DNA of 64,000 nt. Source: Coprinellus micaceus. Lineage: Eukaryota; Basidiomycota; Agaricomycetes; Agaricales; Psathyrellaceae. Made by a program: the position numbers and the translations under genes. The stretch is from NCBI GenBank assembly GCA_951394405.1, contig OX596341.1, positions 2,170,001 through 2,234,000 on the forward strand, read 5' to 3'. The notes under the pieces were generated by a model. It was given only the letters and a program-made list of their open reading frames with translations, searched no databases and was not told the origin of the DNA. This document shows, piece after piece, positions 1 to 10,376 of the stretch (positions within the stretch are counted from its first letter, which is position 1; the number at the start of each line of letters is the position of its first letter).

Positions 1-2420
1 TGGTCATCAACCTGACGAGGCGTGCATTCTCTAGCTCTCCTTGAAGCTCATGTTCAAGGCGATCAACAGCGCTCAGCGCGTCCTCCTGCTCCTGCAAAAC
101 GCGATGCCGAATGCTGTCCAATACGCTATCGATGCTCTAACCAATTCAATCAGCAATGAGCCCCCACTCATTGTACATTCACCCACCTTTACAGTGGCCT
201 TGCTAATCAGCCACAGCGCTAAGCTCTTCATATCCTGACCGTAGAAGCGCATAATATGGTCGATGCTCTTCTGGAAGTGGGGCCCAACCGAAGCTCCGGG
301 GTTTCCGCAGCAAAGCGCGAAGATAAGCCTGCCGAATTGCGTCAAATCTTCCTGCTGGAGTAGATGAATATCCTGGGGCGTGTCGTGCATCAGGACATCC
401 ATCGTTCCACACGCCGATATTCGTATCCTGCGTACGAACTCAGAGTATGATACAAACAACGGGAGAGGAACAAACTCACCGATTCTGCGACGTCAACAAG
501 ATCTTAGTAGCGTCCATACACCGGATTGCTTGTCCCGCATCATGCACCCCCTTGATAGCCCCAGCAATCTGCACAATATACGACCACATACTTCGCTCAG
601 AGATGGGGGGCTGCTGCCCAACAAGTAGCCCACTCTGTTGTTGTGATGTCTGTTGGGGCGAGAAGGTGCTTGTGGGCGACTGGAACCGACCACCGCGGGG
701 AGAGAAGGATACGTTGCTCGGGGTCATAGATGGAGGCGTCCCGGGTGGCGGCTTGCTTTGCTTTAGGTGAACATCGTATAATGTGCGCGCGTTCGGGTGA
801 TACGCATATACCACGACTAGTGCTGGAACCAAGGAATCACCATCAGAACCTCAGGTATATGCGCACTGAGTTCGGCAAGCAGAACCCACAATTATCATCG
901 AAGGAGCGGGTAGTGAATGCCTCCTTGACCCCGACGATGGAGGGGTGTTTCAGGTTGCTCCAGAACTCGACAGGGGCAAATGCGCCGGGATGGGTGAGGC
1001 GATAGTCTGCGGGAGAGCATCAGTAAGAGAGATACAAAGACACGGAAGTCGTCTACTTTCAATCCTCCTCAGAATGTACGGGAGACCATCAGACGCTTTG
1101 ATCGCCCTGTAGACTGTCGAATACCAACTCCCAAACTTTCTCCGCTCGACACTGGCCCCTGAGATTTCGAGTGGTACTAGTGTATGATAGCCTTGTAGCT
1201 CTTCTGGCAGATTCAACCCTACGTCCCTGTAAATATAACACGAAATTTGGGAGGTGGTAAAACGTACCAGGAGCGGCAATGCCTCGAACGACTTCGCTTC
1301 TCTCTTGCATCATCTGGCGCAATTCAGCTGAGGGGGGTACGAAATGGGTGCTGGTCGTAGAAGCCACGAAGTCCGGATATGACGTTGGGGTGTAAAGGTG
1401 ATAATTCAGCTGAGGCGATAATGGTCAGAGCTTGGACAAGGAGAAGTGATCCTCACGTACTGGTTGATGCATGAATACTGGGGCAGAGGCGGTTGCGAAA
1501 TAAGCTGCAGAGTCGTATTCGCCAGTGTAGTGACCGTCATAGCTGCCATCGTCGTAGTAGCTCGCGCTGAGCTGACGGCACGGTGTCAGTGAGGAGCACC
1601 ACCACAATCGTACTACTCACCTCTCCCATCTGACTCGTTAAGCTATCCATATGCCCGTTCTCATACTGGTCCTCTTCGTACTCTGGCCATTGATTATCCC
1701 TCTGAGTGAATGGGTCGTCCCTGCTCGTACTTCATGAATGCATCGTCGTTGATGGGCACTGGGTATAACGTACCCAGATGAAGTAGATGGGCGAGAGTGC
1801 GATGCGGGTGGAGAACTGGCCAAGCTTGCAGCTATCGTCGAAGCGGCCTTGGGGATAAACACAGGGGCGTTCAATGCTTGAGCGGTAAGGGCACCCGATA
1901 TCACAGGGGATTCTGGGCGATTTCTGTATCGAGTCGGAGTCAGACTGGCGTTCACCATGCCCAAGGCTTCAGTGAAACGCACCCTCCGGGGGTTGGTGGC
2001 GGGGGTGTCGCTGGGGCTTCTGGGGTCGTCTATATGCGCGTCTGAGAGGTGAATTGGTGAGGAAACGCGAGATCGCGTACAGGTGGGTGGTAGTAGATGC
2101 AGCCTTTGTCTTGGTATTTACACCGCCTGTATGCGCACCGATAAAGCCCTTGCTCACTCAGAATCGACGGGGTGGACTCACCCGTAGATAACGATATTCC
2201 TACACTGTCTCTGCGTCGTGTCTGTGCCCAATGTGTCAACATCCGCCAGGGGTTCAAACATCCTGCAGGACGCGTAATACCCCCATTACTCACCTTTGCG
2301 AGGCGTGGTCGTCGCCGAGCTCGTCGAGCTCTGCCCATTCTTCACTCCTGCTTCATCACCATTGCTCGGGGGCTTCACGATCTTCACAGCAGACGATTGG
2401 GGGCGCGAAAAGTACGACAT
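1..2420 (-). CDS. PAN3: PAN3, regulatory subunit of the PAN2-PAN3 poly(A) nuclease (3' end beyond the left edge)
   Basis: PAN3 binds poly(A)-binding protein and recruits the PAN2 nuclease to start cytoplasmic mRNA deadenylation. The start ATG at 2420 gives MSYFSRPQSSAVKIVKPPS; exon 1 ends at 2294 with a GTGAGT donor. Exons 2 and 3 join into the N-terminal CCCH finger: C49-x8-C58-x5-C64-x3-H68, containing CKYQDKGCIYYHPP. Further exons carry the pseudokinase: LPEELQGYHTLVPLE and ERRKFGSWYSTVYRA near 1140-1240, VVVYAYHPNARTLYDVH near 780-830, a helix-rich part near 480-610, and HDTPQDIHLLQQEDLTQFGR near 300-400. The last visible exon encodes the C-terminal coiled coil (LEHELQGELENARLVRL), so only some tens of residues are missing. 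Order and motifs fit PAN3 throughout; the middle intron borders were not all fixed. Confidence 0.93.
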
Positions 2421-5239
2421 GTCGGGCTTCTAAGAAGCCTTGTCAGAAGAATCGCGTTCGGTATTATGAGATCCCTCGAGCTTGCATACAGAGTGGGCTG
2501 GGCTTGGGCTTGGAGATCGCGCCCCAGAGCGGCCGGGCTTCCCAAACCTTTGGACAGTGACGGTCGAGTGAGAGATGGCGGTAATTGATCGCGAGCTCGC
2601 TATCTTGGCGAGCCCCATCCGCAAATACGTGCATACAGCCGCACGTTGATCACGACCTGCGATGATCTCGAGCCCACGGAGTCCGGACGACGACGACGAC
2701 GACGACGACCTACCCCGTGCTTTAGCTTTTGGCACTCTAGGGGGCATGGGCTTGACTTAAGCTCCTTTTTGGCGGACCCCGCATGCCGATCAGCAACGAT
2801 GGTGGGTTCCAACATCGCCGGCGACGCCAATGGCCCGGCTTTGCTCTGGTTAGGCTCCTGCTCGACGTCTCCCCATGATTTGCCACTGCATGGGATTGTG
2901 TACCTGGCTCTAGCCATTCCTGATATCTTTGGGGTCCTTTCGAAGACACCCCATTCGAACTCATCGCATATGGGCAATGGCTATCTGCCGTGGCTGTGGG
3001 TGTCCAGTAGGCTCTTCCTTAGCTCGATCGGTGCAAACGCAAAAGGTAAGTATGTCCTCGCCATGTTGGCATTGAACGCCACTCCCAATGTCATGAAATT
3101 CAATGTACATGTCGGGACTCGGTTCGCAGTAGACAGCTTCTGGCAGGTGCGAGAACCAAATGGCCCTTTCCAGCTCCCTCGATATGCATCACCTCCCATT
3201 CCGTTCATTTTGACTGATTGACTCCTCATTGGCGTTTGGCCGTCCCACGAATTCATCGCGACAACGACACACCGAGGATCCTGGCGATCCTCCGCCTCGA
3301 GGATAGCAAGTACTTGCATCAGCTTCACTTAACCCGATCCCTTCGCACAGCGCCAACAACCAGGCCACCACTCGGGAGTCTTGCCTCAAACATCGGCGAT
3401 GGCGGGAGCTTCATTTGAAACGAAGGACGGGCCGATTATCTTATCAATCCTCCACCTCAGAAGGCCGAGTCTGCATTGTTCGACGGAGCCGGGACCCCTC
3501 AGGATGAGTCAAGACCGAACTTTGAGCTCCTCTGAGCGCCGAGCGCTCGTTTCAAGGAAATATCTCCGGAGGAGACAATGGAGGTAAGAGGTTTGTATGT
3601 AACAAAAAGGCTCTAGAATGGACGCCATGTCCTGTGCCCCCCTTTTCTTGGCAATATTCGGAGAACTAATTCTTCCATGTCTTTTGAGCTCCGAACTTCG
3701 AAGTGTAGCTTGGGGAGAACCGCTGATGGACGTACGGCATAGTCGAGGGCCTTCCCAGTAACGCCTGTCTGCCGTGGAAGGGTGCATGGAAATGGTGCCA
3801 AGCCGTCGAGGATGGGAGAGAAGCTATATCGAAGTTGCTCTTCTGCAGAATCTGCGCGATTAAAGCCACCGTGGCACCGTCGCTATGGGCGCCTCTCCGC
3901 GGGCGCTTAATTGTCGAGAGCCTCCCTTCGTGCACGATCCCCACCTCAACCTGGCCCTGGCCAAATACTGCATATCGTAAAGGGAATAAGGGCGTCCGTA
4001 AGGTCCCCGATCGCTAGAAATCCATAAACTGACCTTCTGGTGTGAAAGGGGTGCACGAGGCTGCTATCGACCTTAACATTGCCTCTGGACCTATGCATTT
4101 GGATTCGACGTTCTGAGTCCTTGACTGCCGTTGTCGCTATGCAGGGGGTGTATGTGAAATGGATGATTGAATGGACTGAGCATCGCATCATTCACCCCGA
4201 CGACGTGACTTCTGGCGGCTCTAAATGGTGGGTTGCCTCGCCGCTACCTCGAGGTTCTTCCGCCGTGAAGCTTCTCAGCCTCGCCGGTAGAGGGGCTGGG
4301 CGCCTATTAAAATAGTGGGACTTCGAAAGGCATGCCGGGCTGATCCCAACTCGTGGTACCCCCCGCGGCGCCGACGGCAGCCTGGGGTGGGGGGTCCCCG
4401 AAGGCTTCCCGACATACTCGCCCAACTATTTGTAGGGGTCTTGGGTATCATGGGGGCGGTCCAGCATGTACGTACATTTGGCCAGTTTCGTCTCTTCCCA
4501 TGACTTCACGGTGACGAGGGTGGAGACGAATCACCGCCTCCTCAGGCCCAGGCACTCCACAAAGGCAAGTCGACGAGTTCTGTCACAAAACGGTTCCGCA
4601 ATGCTCTCAGTCATTCCGGATGGCGAACAATCGGAGAATCCGAGTTATCAGGCAACGCCTTCTAATCTCGTGGTGGTGGTTCTAACAGAACCCGGTCCAG
4701 CTGCGTATGTCGGATATTCACTGCCTTTGACGGTGACAATTGGATGGGATCCTCCGTCCGACGTCGATTGTGACTTCTAAACCGCATGTCACGTCCCCTT
4801 AGTACCCCAGTGATATCTGCGAATGTGACCCAGCGAACGTCGTGAGGTGAACGCCGCGCCCTGCCCCGAAGACACCCTAGTGCGCCGCAGATGAGACCAG
4901 TAGACTAGATAAGCTTAATAGGGTACATCCACGGGATAGATCCAGAATAAGGCTCATGGAAGGAACAAGGAGAGGAGGATATGGAATTGGGCGTGCCGTT
5001 GTTTGCCGATCGCCATATAAGGCGACAACGTCCTTTTGTGAACAGGAGCCGCAGAGGTTCCTTTGGGCCCTGAGGATATCCGCATCAGTCACCCGTCCAC
5101 CAAGGCCTTGACCCCATCGACCTCCACGTCGTCCCCAACAGCGATATCCACACCGCCGACGACGACAAGGATACCGCCAGCGACAACGTCGATCACCCCC
5201 GGCCGACAGAAGCCTCGCCCCTTGACGTCGACCAGCGCC
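2421..5239. other. Unresolved 2.8 kb between PAN3 and the Cid1-type gene
   Basis: I could not assemble a gene here. Several open stretches look partly protein-like on the minus strand: about 3980-3600 (ALIAQILQKSNFDIASLP, then LPKLHFEVRSSKDMEELVLR in another frame), about 3150-2990 (MYIEFHDIGSGVQCQHGEDI) and about 4620-4530 (NRFVTELVDLPLWSAW, flanked by in-frame stops). A plus-strand stretch at 2646-3221 is also open. None matches a family I recognise with certainty. Either a fast-evolving minus-strand gene with many introns or a decayed gene would fit. Flanking promoters for PAN3 (leftward) and the Cid1-type gene (rightward) must lie at the two ends. Confidence 0.4.
2686..2710. repeat. (GAC)n trinucleotide microsatellite
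   Basis: About eight consecutive GAC units lie in the unresolved region upstream of PAN3. Read in either direction they give runs of Arg, Asp, Thr or Val, which creates spurious open frames here. No gene assignment depends on it. Confidence 0.85.
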
Positions 5240-8200
5240 ATGGCCTACTCGCAGACCTCCAGCCCCAACGCCACTTTCCGCGACGTGCATCTCGCCCACT
5301 CCCAGCAGCTCTCGACACAGGTGGTCGGATCCTCTGTCTCCCACAGCTCGCCCATCCAGCAGCACCCCAGGCAGACCTCGAAGCAGCGCTTCGTAGCCGA
5401 CCTCTCCCAATGTCTGTTCGACTTCGTCATTCAGCTGCTCCCCACTCAGGAGGAGATGGCCGTGAAGGAGGACGTGAGGAAGCTCCTCGAGCGCCTCATA
5501 AGGACAATCGAGCCTGACAGCAGGCTGCTGTCCTTTGGGAGCACGGCCAACGGCTTTAGTCTCAGGAACTCAGGTCGGTCCTAGCGCGTTCACCCCTGGA
5601 TTCTGCGACGCCCCGATGCCAACCGCCATCCTTAGATATGGACTTGTGCTGTCTGATCGACTCCGAAGATAAGCTCTCTGCAGCGGATTTGGTGACCATG
5701 TTGGGGGATCTCCTAGAGCGAGGTAAGTGTGCACCCCGCTGGGCTCCATATGCGGCCCTCCCGTTGACAACCAAACGTTGTCTGTCCAGAAACCAAGTTC
5801 CATGTCAAGACTCTTCCGCACGCTCGAATACCCATCGTGAAGTTGACATTGGATCCCTCCCCCGGCCTCCCCCATGGGATTGCCTGCGATATTGGATTCG
5901 AAAACAGACTGGCTCTGGAAAACACCCGTTTACTCATGTCCTATGCGATGATCGACCCCACAAGGGTACGAACGCTGGTGCTCTTCCGTGAGTACTCACG
6001 TCACATTTGCGGGGGGAATTGAGTTATTGAAACGTGTCGCGTCCAGTCAAAGTTTGGAGCAAGAGACGGTGAGCGTGTTCAGGGTCGGCTATTCATTCTG
6101 AATATGACGCTGATGGCTATCCCCGTCTCCTAGCAAAATCAACTCACCGTACAAAGGAACTCTCTCATCCTATGGCTATGTATTGCTAGTAATTTATTTC
6201 CTGGTCCACGTCAAAAACCCTCCCGTTCTACCTAATCTACAACAAATGCCTCCATTACGCCCCATCACGAAAGTGCGTATTTCTAGTTTCCTTCCCCTCG
6301 AGACGGTGCTGACCACACGTTCACAGGAGGAAACCCATCTGAATGGATTTAATATATGGTAAGGGTTTGCCAAGCTCGCCAGATTAACATGCTAATCATC
6401 GCCTCTCTTCCAGGTTCTTTGACGACATCGATCTCCTCAGGCAGCGCTGGGTTTCCGAGAACACTGATTCTGTTGCTGAACTGTGAGCCCAGCCTCTCCA
6501 ACGGTCCTCCCCGTTATCTGACGATCTTCCTCCGTTATGTAGCCTGATTGACTTCTTCCGATATTATGCCCGCGATTTCCAATACAACACCGGCGTTGCC
6601 TCCATTCGAGGAGGACTCTTGAAGAAGGACACAAAGGGTTGGCAAAATGATGTGGGTCCCATCCTTCCTTATTCACCAGGATCTTGCGTTCCTAACGTCC
6701 CCAAGTTTACTGGAGGCCGTTACGACCCGTCCCGAGAGAGGAACCGGTTATGCATCGAAGTAGGTCGCTCAATAGGAGGCTTTCGACAGCCCAATCACGA
6801 TGCTCATCACATCGCAGGATCCATTCGAGACCGACTACAACGTCGCGCGATGTGTAACAAAGGATGGACTGTACACCGTGAGTTCTCCTATCACTGGATC
6901 TGCTTGTAGGATGACAATCTGTGTTTGCTCTCCACCAGATCCGTGGAGAGTTCATGCGAGCTGCGCGGGTACTTTCGACGCGTCCAGACAGGGCCATCGT
7001 TGCACTCGCTGAGCTTTGCGAGGAGAGGAAGGACGAAGAGTTAGTCTCCGCCCCTTCTTTCCCACCAAGGCCGCCAGCCGTACCTCCGCAAACCCCGTAC
7101 ACAGTCGGAAGCCACTCTATGCGCCCCAAAGGAGCTGCAGAGCGTCTGTCTCCCCCTAGCCAGTTCTTCAACCCCAATACCCGAACAGAGGTGGCGCCCA
7201 AGCCGCAGGTCGCCCAAGGGCCTCCGACACCCCCTGAACATATGGCGCCGAAAAGGAGCAAGTGGACAAGCCCGCCGCCGCCTGACTCGACGCCGGCAGC
7301 TCGAACCTTGTTTGAGAGCCAGCTTGACAAGGGCATCGAGCTGGCGACGTCGTCGACGGATGCGAGGGAGTCGCAGATATCCTCGTGGGTGTCTGAGGCG
7401 GGGAGTGAAGTGTATACAGACGAGGACCGCTCTGATGCCGCTGAGTCGGATGATATCATTTCTGTAAGGTCGTACACCGAGGGTGCGGCGTTGAGCTCGG
7501 CGGGCGTGACGAGGAGGCCGTCTTGGCATATACCTGATGGTGGGCGGATACCCCAGTTGCAGGGAACGGTGAATGGTGGGATCTCAGCGTCGTCTTCCAC
7601 GTCTGGTTTGGGATCACCATCCTCATCGTTCCGAGGCCAGCGATTCCCTAGAGAGCGGCCAGACCCCGTCCCACATCCCACCGCATTCCGTAACATCCCA
7701 GAATTCGTGCCCACCGCTCGCGGTGACTTTTCAAGCAGCAGCAGGAGACCCCTGTCTGGACCTGCAAGGGCGTTCAAGAATGGCAGCCCAGTCTGGACGT
7801 CGCATACCACCCCGATAGCTGTATCGACCCCACTTCCGCCTTCACAGCCCGAATCCCCCATGGACCCCCCGTCACGGTCGCCCTTCACAGACGGAGCGAC
7901 GACCGTGTTCTACCAAACACCCCCAACGAGGTCCCCGCGACCCGTCTTATACCCCTCCCCCCTCCTCACGCACTACGCAAGCTCCCATTCCCCATCGACG
8001 TCTCAACCGCATTCCCCGCATTCACCCTTATCTCATTCCCCATTGCTCCTCCAGCATTTGCAGCAGCAGCAGGCGCTGCTGGGCCATGCGGGGCAGGTAC
8101 CCCCGGATATATTGCCTGCTGGGTTACCGCCTGCGTTGTCGTCGTTGAACCCGAGGAGGGGGATGCATGGGGGCGGCGGGATGGCGCATGTGCATGGGCA

Positions 8201-8969
8201 TGGACCGGATACGCCGACGCCTGGGTCGTATGGGTATGGGCACGCGAATGGGTCGGGGCATCCGCATTCGAAGCAGCAACACGCGCATTCGCATTCGATG
8301 TCGACTGTTACGAGTCCAACCCCGCCCCCGCCTTCCCTCCCAACATCAGTGTCCCAGGGCCCTAGCCGGTTCTCGCCTCTCGTTCCGGGACAGCAAACTA
8401 GGGGCTTGGAACGGAAGAACACGAGTTCCCCAGCGCCTCCCAAGACCGCAGTCCCCCGTCGAGAGAGTCTCATCACCTCCCCCTCAGAATGTGAATCCGG
8501 AAGCAGCAACAGGCGGAAGTTGAATAGCCATAGTACGACTAATGGTGGTGGTGGGGGCAGTGGGGCAGAGTCGGTAGGCTCGACGTCCCCGCATACGACG
8601 GGGAGCTCGCCGTCTCCGTCGAGCAGTACGGGGTACTCGACGTCGGTGTCGAGGAGTCCGAGTCCACGGAGTCCGAGTCCGGGGCGGTGTGAGGTGCTTT
8701 TGGGGGGGAAGGTGCCGCCGTCGGTGGTGGTGGCTGCGATTCCGAGGAAGGGTGGGGAGGCGCGGGAGTGTCGTGGGGAGGCGCGTGTGGAGGCGCGTTT
8801 GGGGGTTTTGGATTTTGAGGGGGAGTTCGAGGGGTTGAAGATTGGGGAGGGGGAAGAGATGGAGAGTGTGGAGTCGTTGGAGGAGGAGGCGAAGAGCGGG
8901 AATGGGTTTGTGGTTGAGGTGGCAGCGCGTGAGTTGGGTGGGGAGGTGCCAGTGGGGAAGCAGGGGTAG
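5240..8969 (+). CDS. Cid1-family terminal nucleotidyltransferase (poly(A)/poly(U) polymerase) with a very long disordered tail
   Basis: Adds nucleotides to RNA 3' ends (family knowledge); whether U or A cannot be read here. Eleven exons close in frame to 1044 aa: 5240-5573, 5636-5722, 5790-5987, 6047-6068, 6134-6272, 6327-6358, 6414-6482, 6543-6651, 6706-6759, 6818-6877, 6939-8969. The catalytic core is clear: FGSTANGFSLRNSDMDLCCL supplies the G-S loop and two metal-binding Asp (about residues 112 and 114), and ACDIGFEN supplies the third. The PAP-associated domain follows (GYVLLVIYFLVHVKNPPVLP, then ERNRLCIEDPFETDYNVARC). From about residue 400 the last exon encodes roughly 640 residues rich in Pro, Ser, Gly and His, ending in a Glu-rich segment. 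ATG 5240 is the first in-frame ATG; an upstream exon is possible. Confidence 0.9.
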
Positions 8970-9735
8970 CTAGCCTGTGCACGCGGGTCGGCGGTCGGTC
9001 AATGGATGGAAGGCGCGACGGGAAGTGTAGATGGAAACGATTGGAAGTGTGGATGAGGGAGCACGTATTTGTGGAGACGAATTGTCTTCCACAATGGCTG
9101 TACATCGCGTACCAAATGTGTGCGGGGTGTCTATGGCGGCCGTGTGCTCCGGGGGGATATATGGAAGCTCAAACTTGACGGTGCCTGGAAGGGGCACGGG
9201 GAGAAGCGCGATGTGAGGATCTTCGTGGATTCTGGAGAGACGGGGGAGTGGCTGGTGTGCCTGTAAATGTGTGGTGGTTCGTTCGCTTTCGCTGCGTTTG
9301 GTTTTCGGAATGGACTTTGAGGATCTTTCTTTCTTCATCCAATTCAACGTTCACTCCTCTTCATTTCATGTTCTCTTCAGATTTACGGATATCCTCTTCT
9401 GATCTACGGTATACTCCTCTGCTTGGATTGATTAGGCCTTGTCTGGTTTTGCGAGTTATGTTCCTGTGTAGTAATGTTTCTTCGTTTGTCTGTGTCGCTT
9501 TCTCTTCTTTCTTCTTTCTCTCTCTTCCGAAGTTCGCAACGGATCGATGAATATGTACAACCATCGGTCGTATTTATGATCGGCTTCACGACACACACCC
9601 TGGTAGTATACGACAGGGTACTCATTTCGCGAGGATCTGGCTGGATGTAGCTAATATGTAGTTGGTAGGGAGGACGGGATGATGGGATGGAATGAAAGGG
9701 TGGATGTGGTATGGTACAAGGGACTGGACTGAGAT
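8970..9735. other. Convergent 3' region between the Cid1-type gene and LSM7
   Basis: The two flanking genes end towards each other. The stretch contains T-rich sequence (about 9290-9540) consistent with 3' untranslated regions and polyadenylation signals for both. I see no coding exon. Confidence 0.6.
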
Positions 9736-10259
9736 TTACTCTTCGGCAAGGAAAGGGTTGGCGATCTCTTCAAAGCCGTCTAGAGGGCTGAGGAGGGTGA
9801 TCGTGGGCCCTCGAAGGACGACCAGGCCGAGCGAGCGCTTGTTGGGATTTGAGGCTATGTATGTGACTCGATAAGTGGGGACCCTGGATAGAATGAGGGT
9901 GCTCACCTGAAACCTCCTCCTCGACGTCGTCCAACACGAGGTTGAGAAGCTGATCGAAACCCTTGAGGACGCCGATAACTTTTGGGGATGTGTGAGTCAA
10001 CTGGTGTAACGGACACGCGCAGGACGGACCTTCCCTGCCCCCCGTGAATTTTACGCGGATTTTCTGGTTTGCGTACTTGGAGAGGTCGAGGATGGCCTCG
10101 CGTTTTGGCTTGTCGCCCTGGCCCGGCGGACCTCCAGAGGGAATGGGACCCGGGCCTGTTCGAGCGCCCCTGTGCCCCCCGCGCGCTGTTCCGCGACCCT
10201 GTGTGATAAGTCAAGAGGCAGACTGGTGGGAGAGGGGAAGTGCTGACCCTGTCTGCCAT
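9736..10259 (-). CDS. LSM7: LSM7, Sm-like protein of the Lsm1-7 and Lsm2-8 rings
   Basis: Subunit of the cytoplasmic Lsm1-7 ring (binds oligo-A/U 3' ends, promotes decapping) and the nuclear Lsm2-8 ring on U6 snRNA. Four exons close in frame to 123 aa: 10259-10248, 10198-10030, 9978-9907, 9854-9736. The first exon is only 12 nt (MADR), followed by a Gly/Arg/Pro-rich leader, then EAILDLSKYANQKIRVKFTG (Sm1 strands), VIGVLKGFDQLLNLVLDDV with the family's NLVLD motif, and SLGLVVLRGPTITLLSP, which has the Sm2 signature LRG. The length fits fungal LSM7. It is divergent from KAP95, with 117 bp between the start codons. Confidence 0.95.
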
Positions 10260-10376
10260 GAATATGTATTGATTGTTGGGAGGAGTGAGGACAAAGGGCG
10301 AGGTGTTACATAATGGGATGGAAAGTGATTGGCCTTTTCTGCGTCTTTCCATCATCTCTTTTCTTTACGATCCACC
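10260..10376. promoter_or_regulatory. Shared bidirectional promoter of LSM7 and KAP95
   Basis: Only 117 bp separate the two start codons, so both 5' leaders and core promoters must lie here or overlap the opposite gene. A pyrimidine-rich run (about 10345-10370) precedes the KAP95 start. No TATA box is evident. Confidence 0.6.

Noticed and set aside
4877..5410. 177-codon minus-strand frame rich in Gly/Arg/Cys
   Set aside because: Antisense to the first Cid1-type exon; low complexity.
6707..7888. 393-codon open frame on the minus strand
   Set aside because: Antisense to the last coding exon of the Cid1-type gene; composition mirrors the Pro/Ser-rich tail and no family motif is present.
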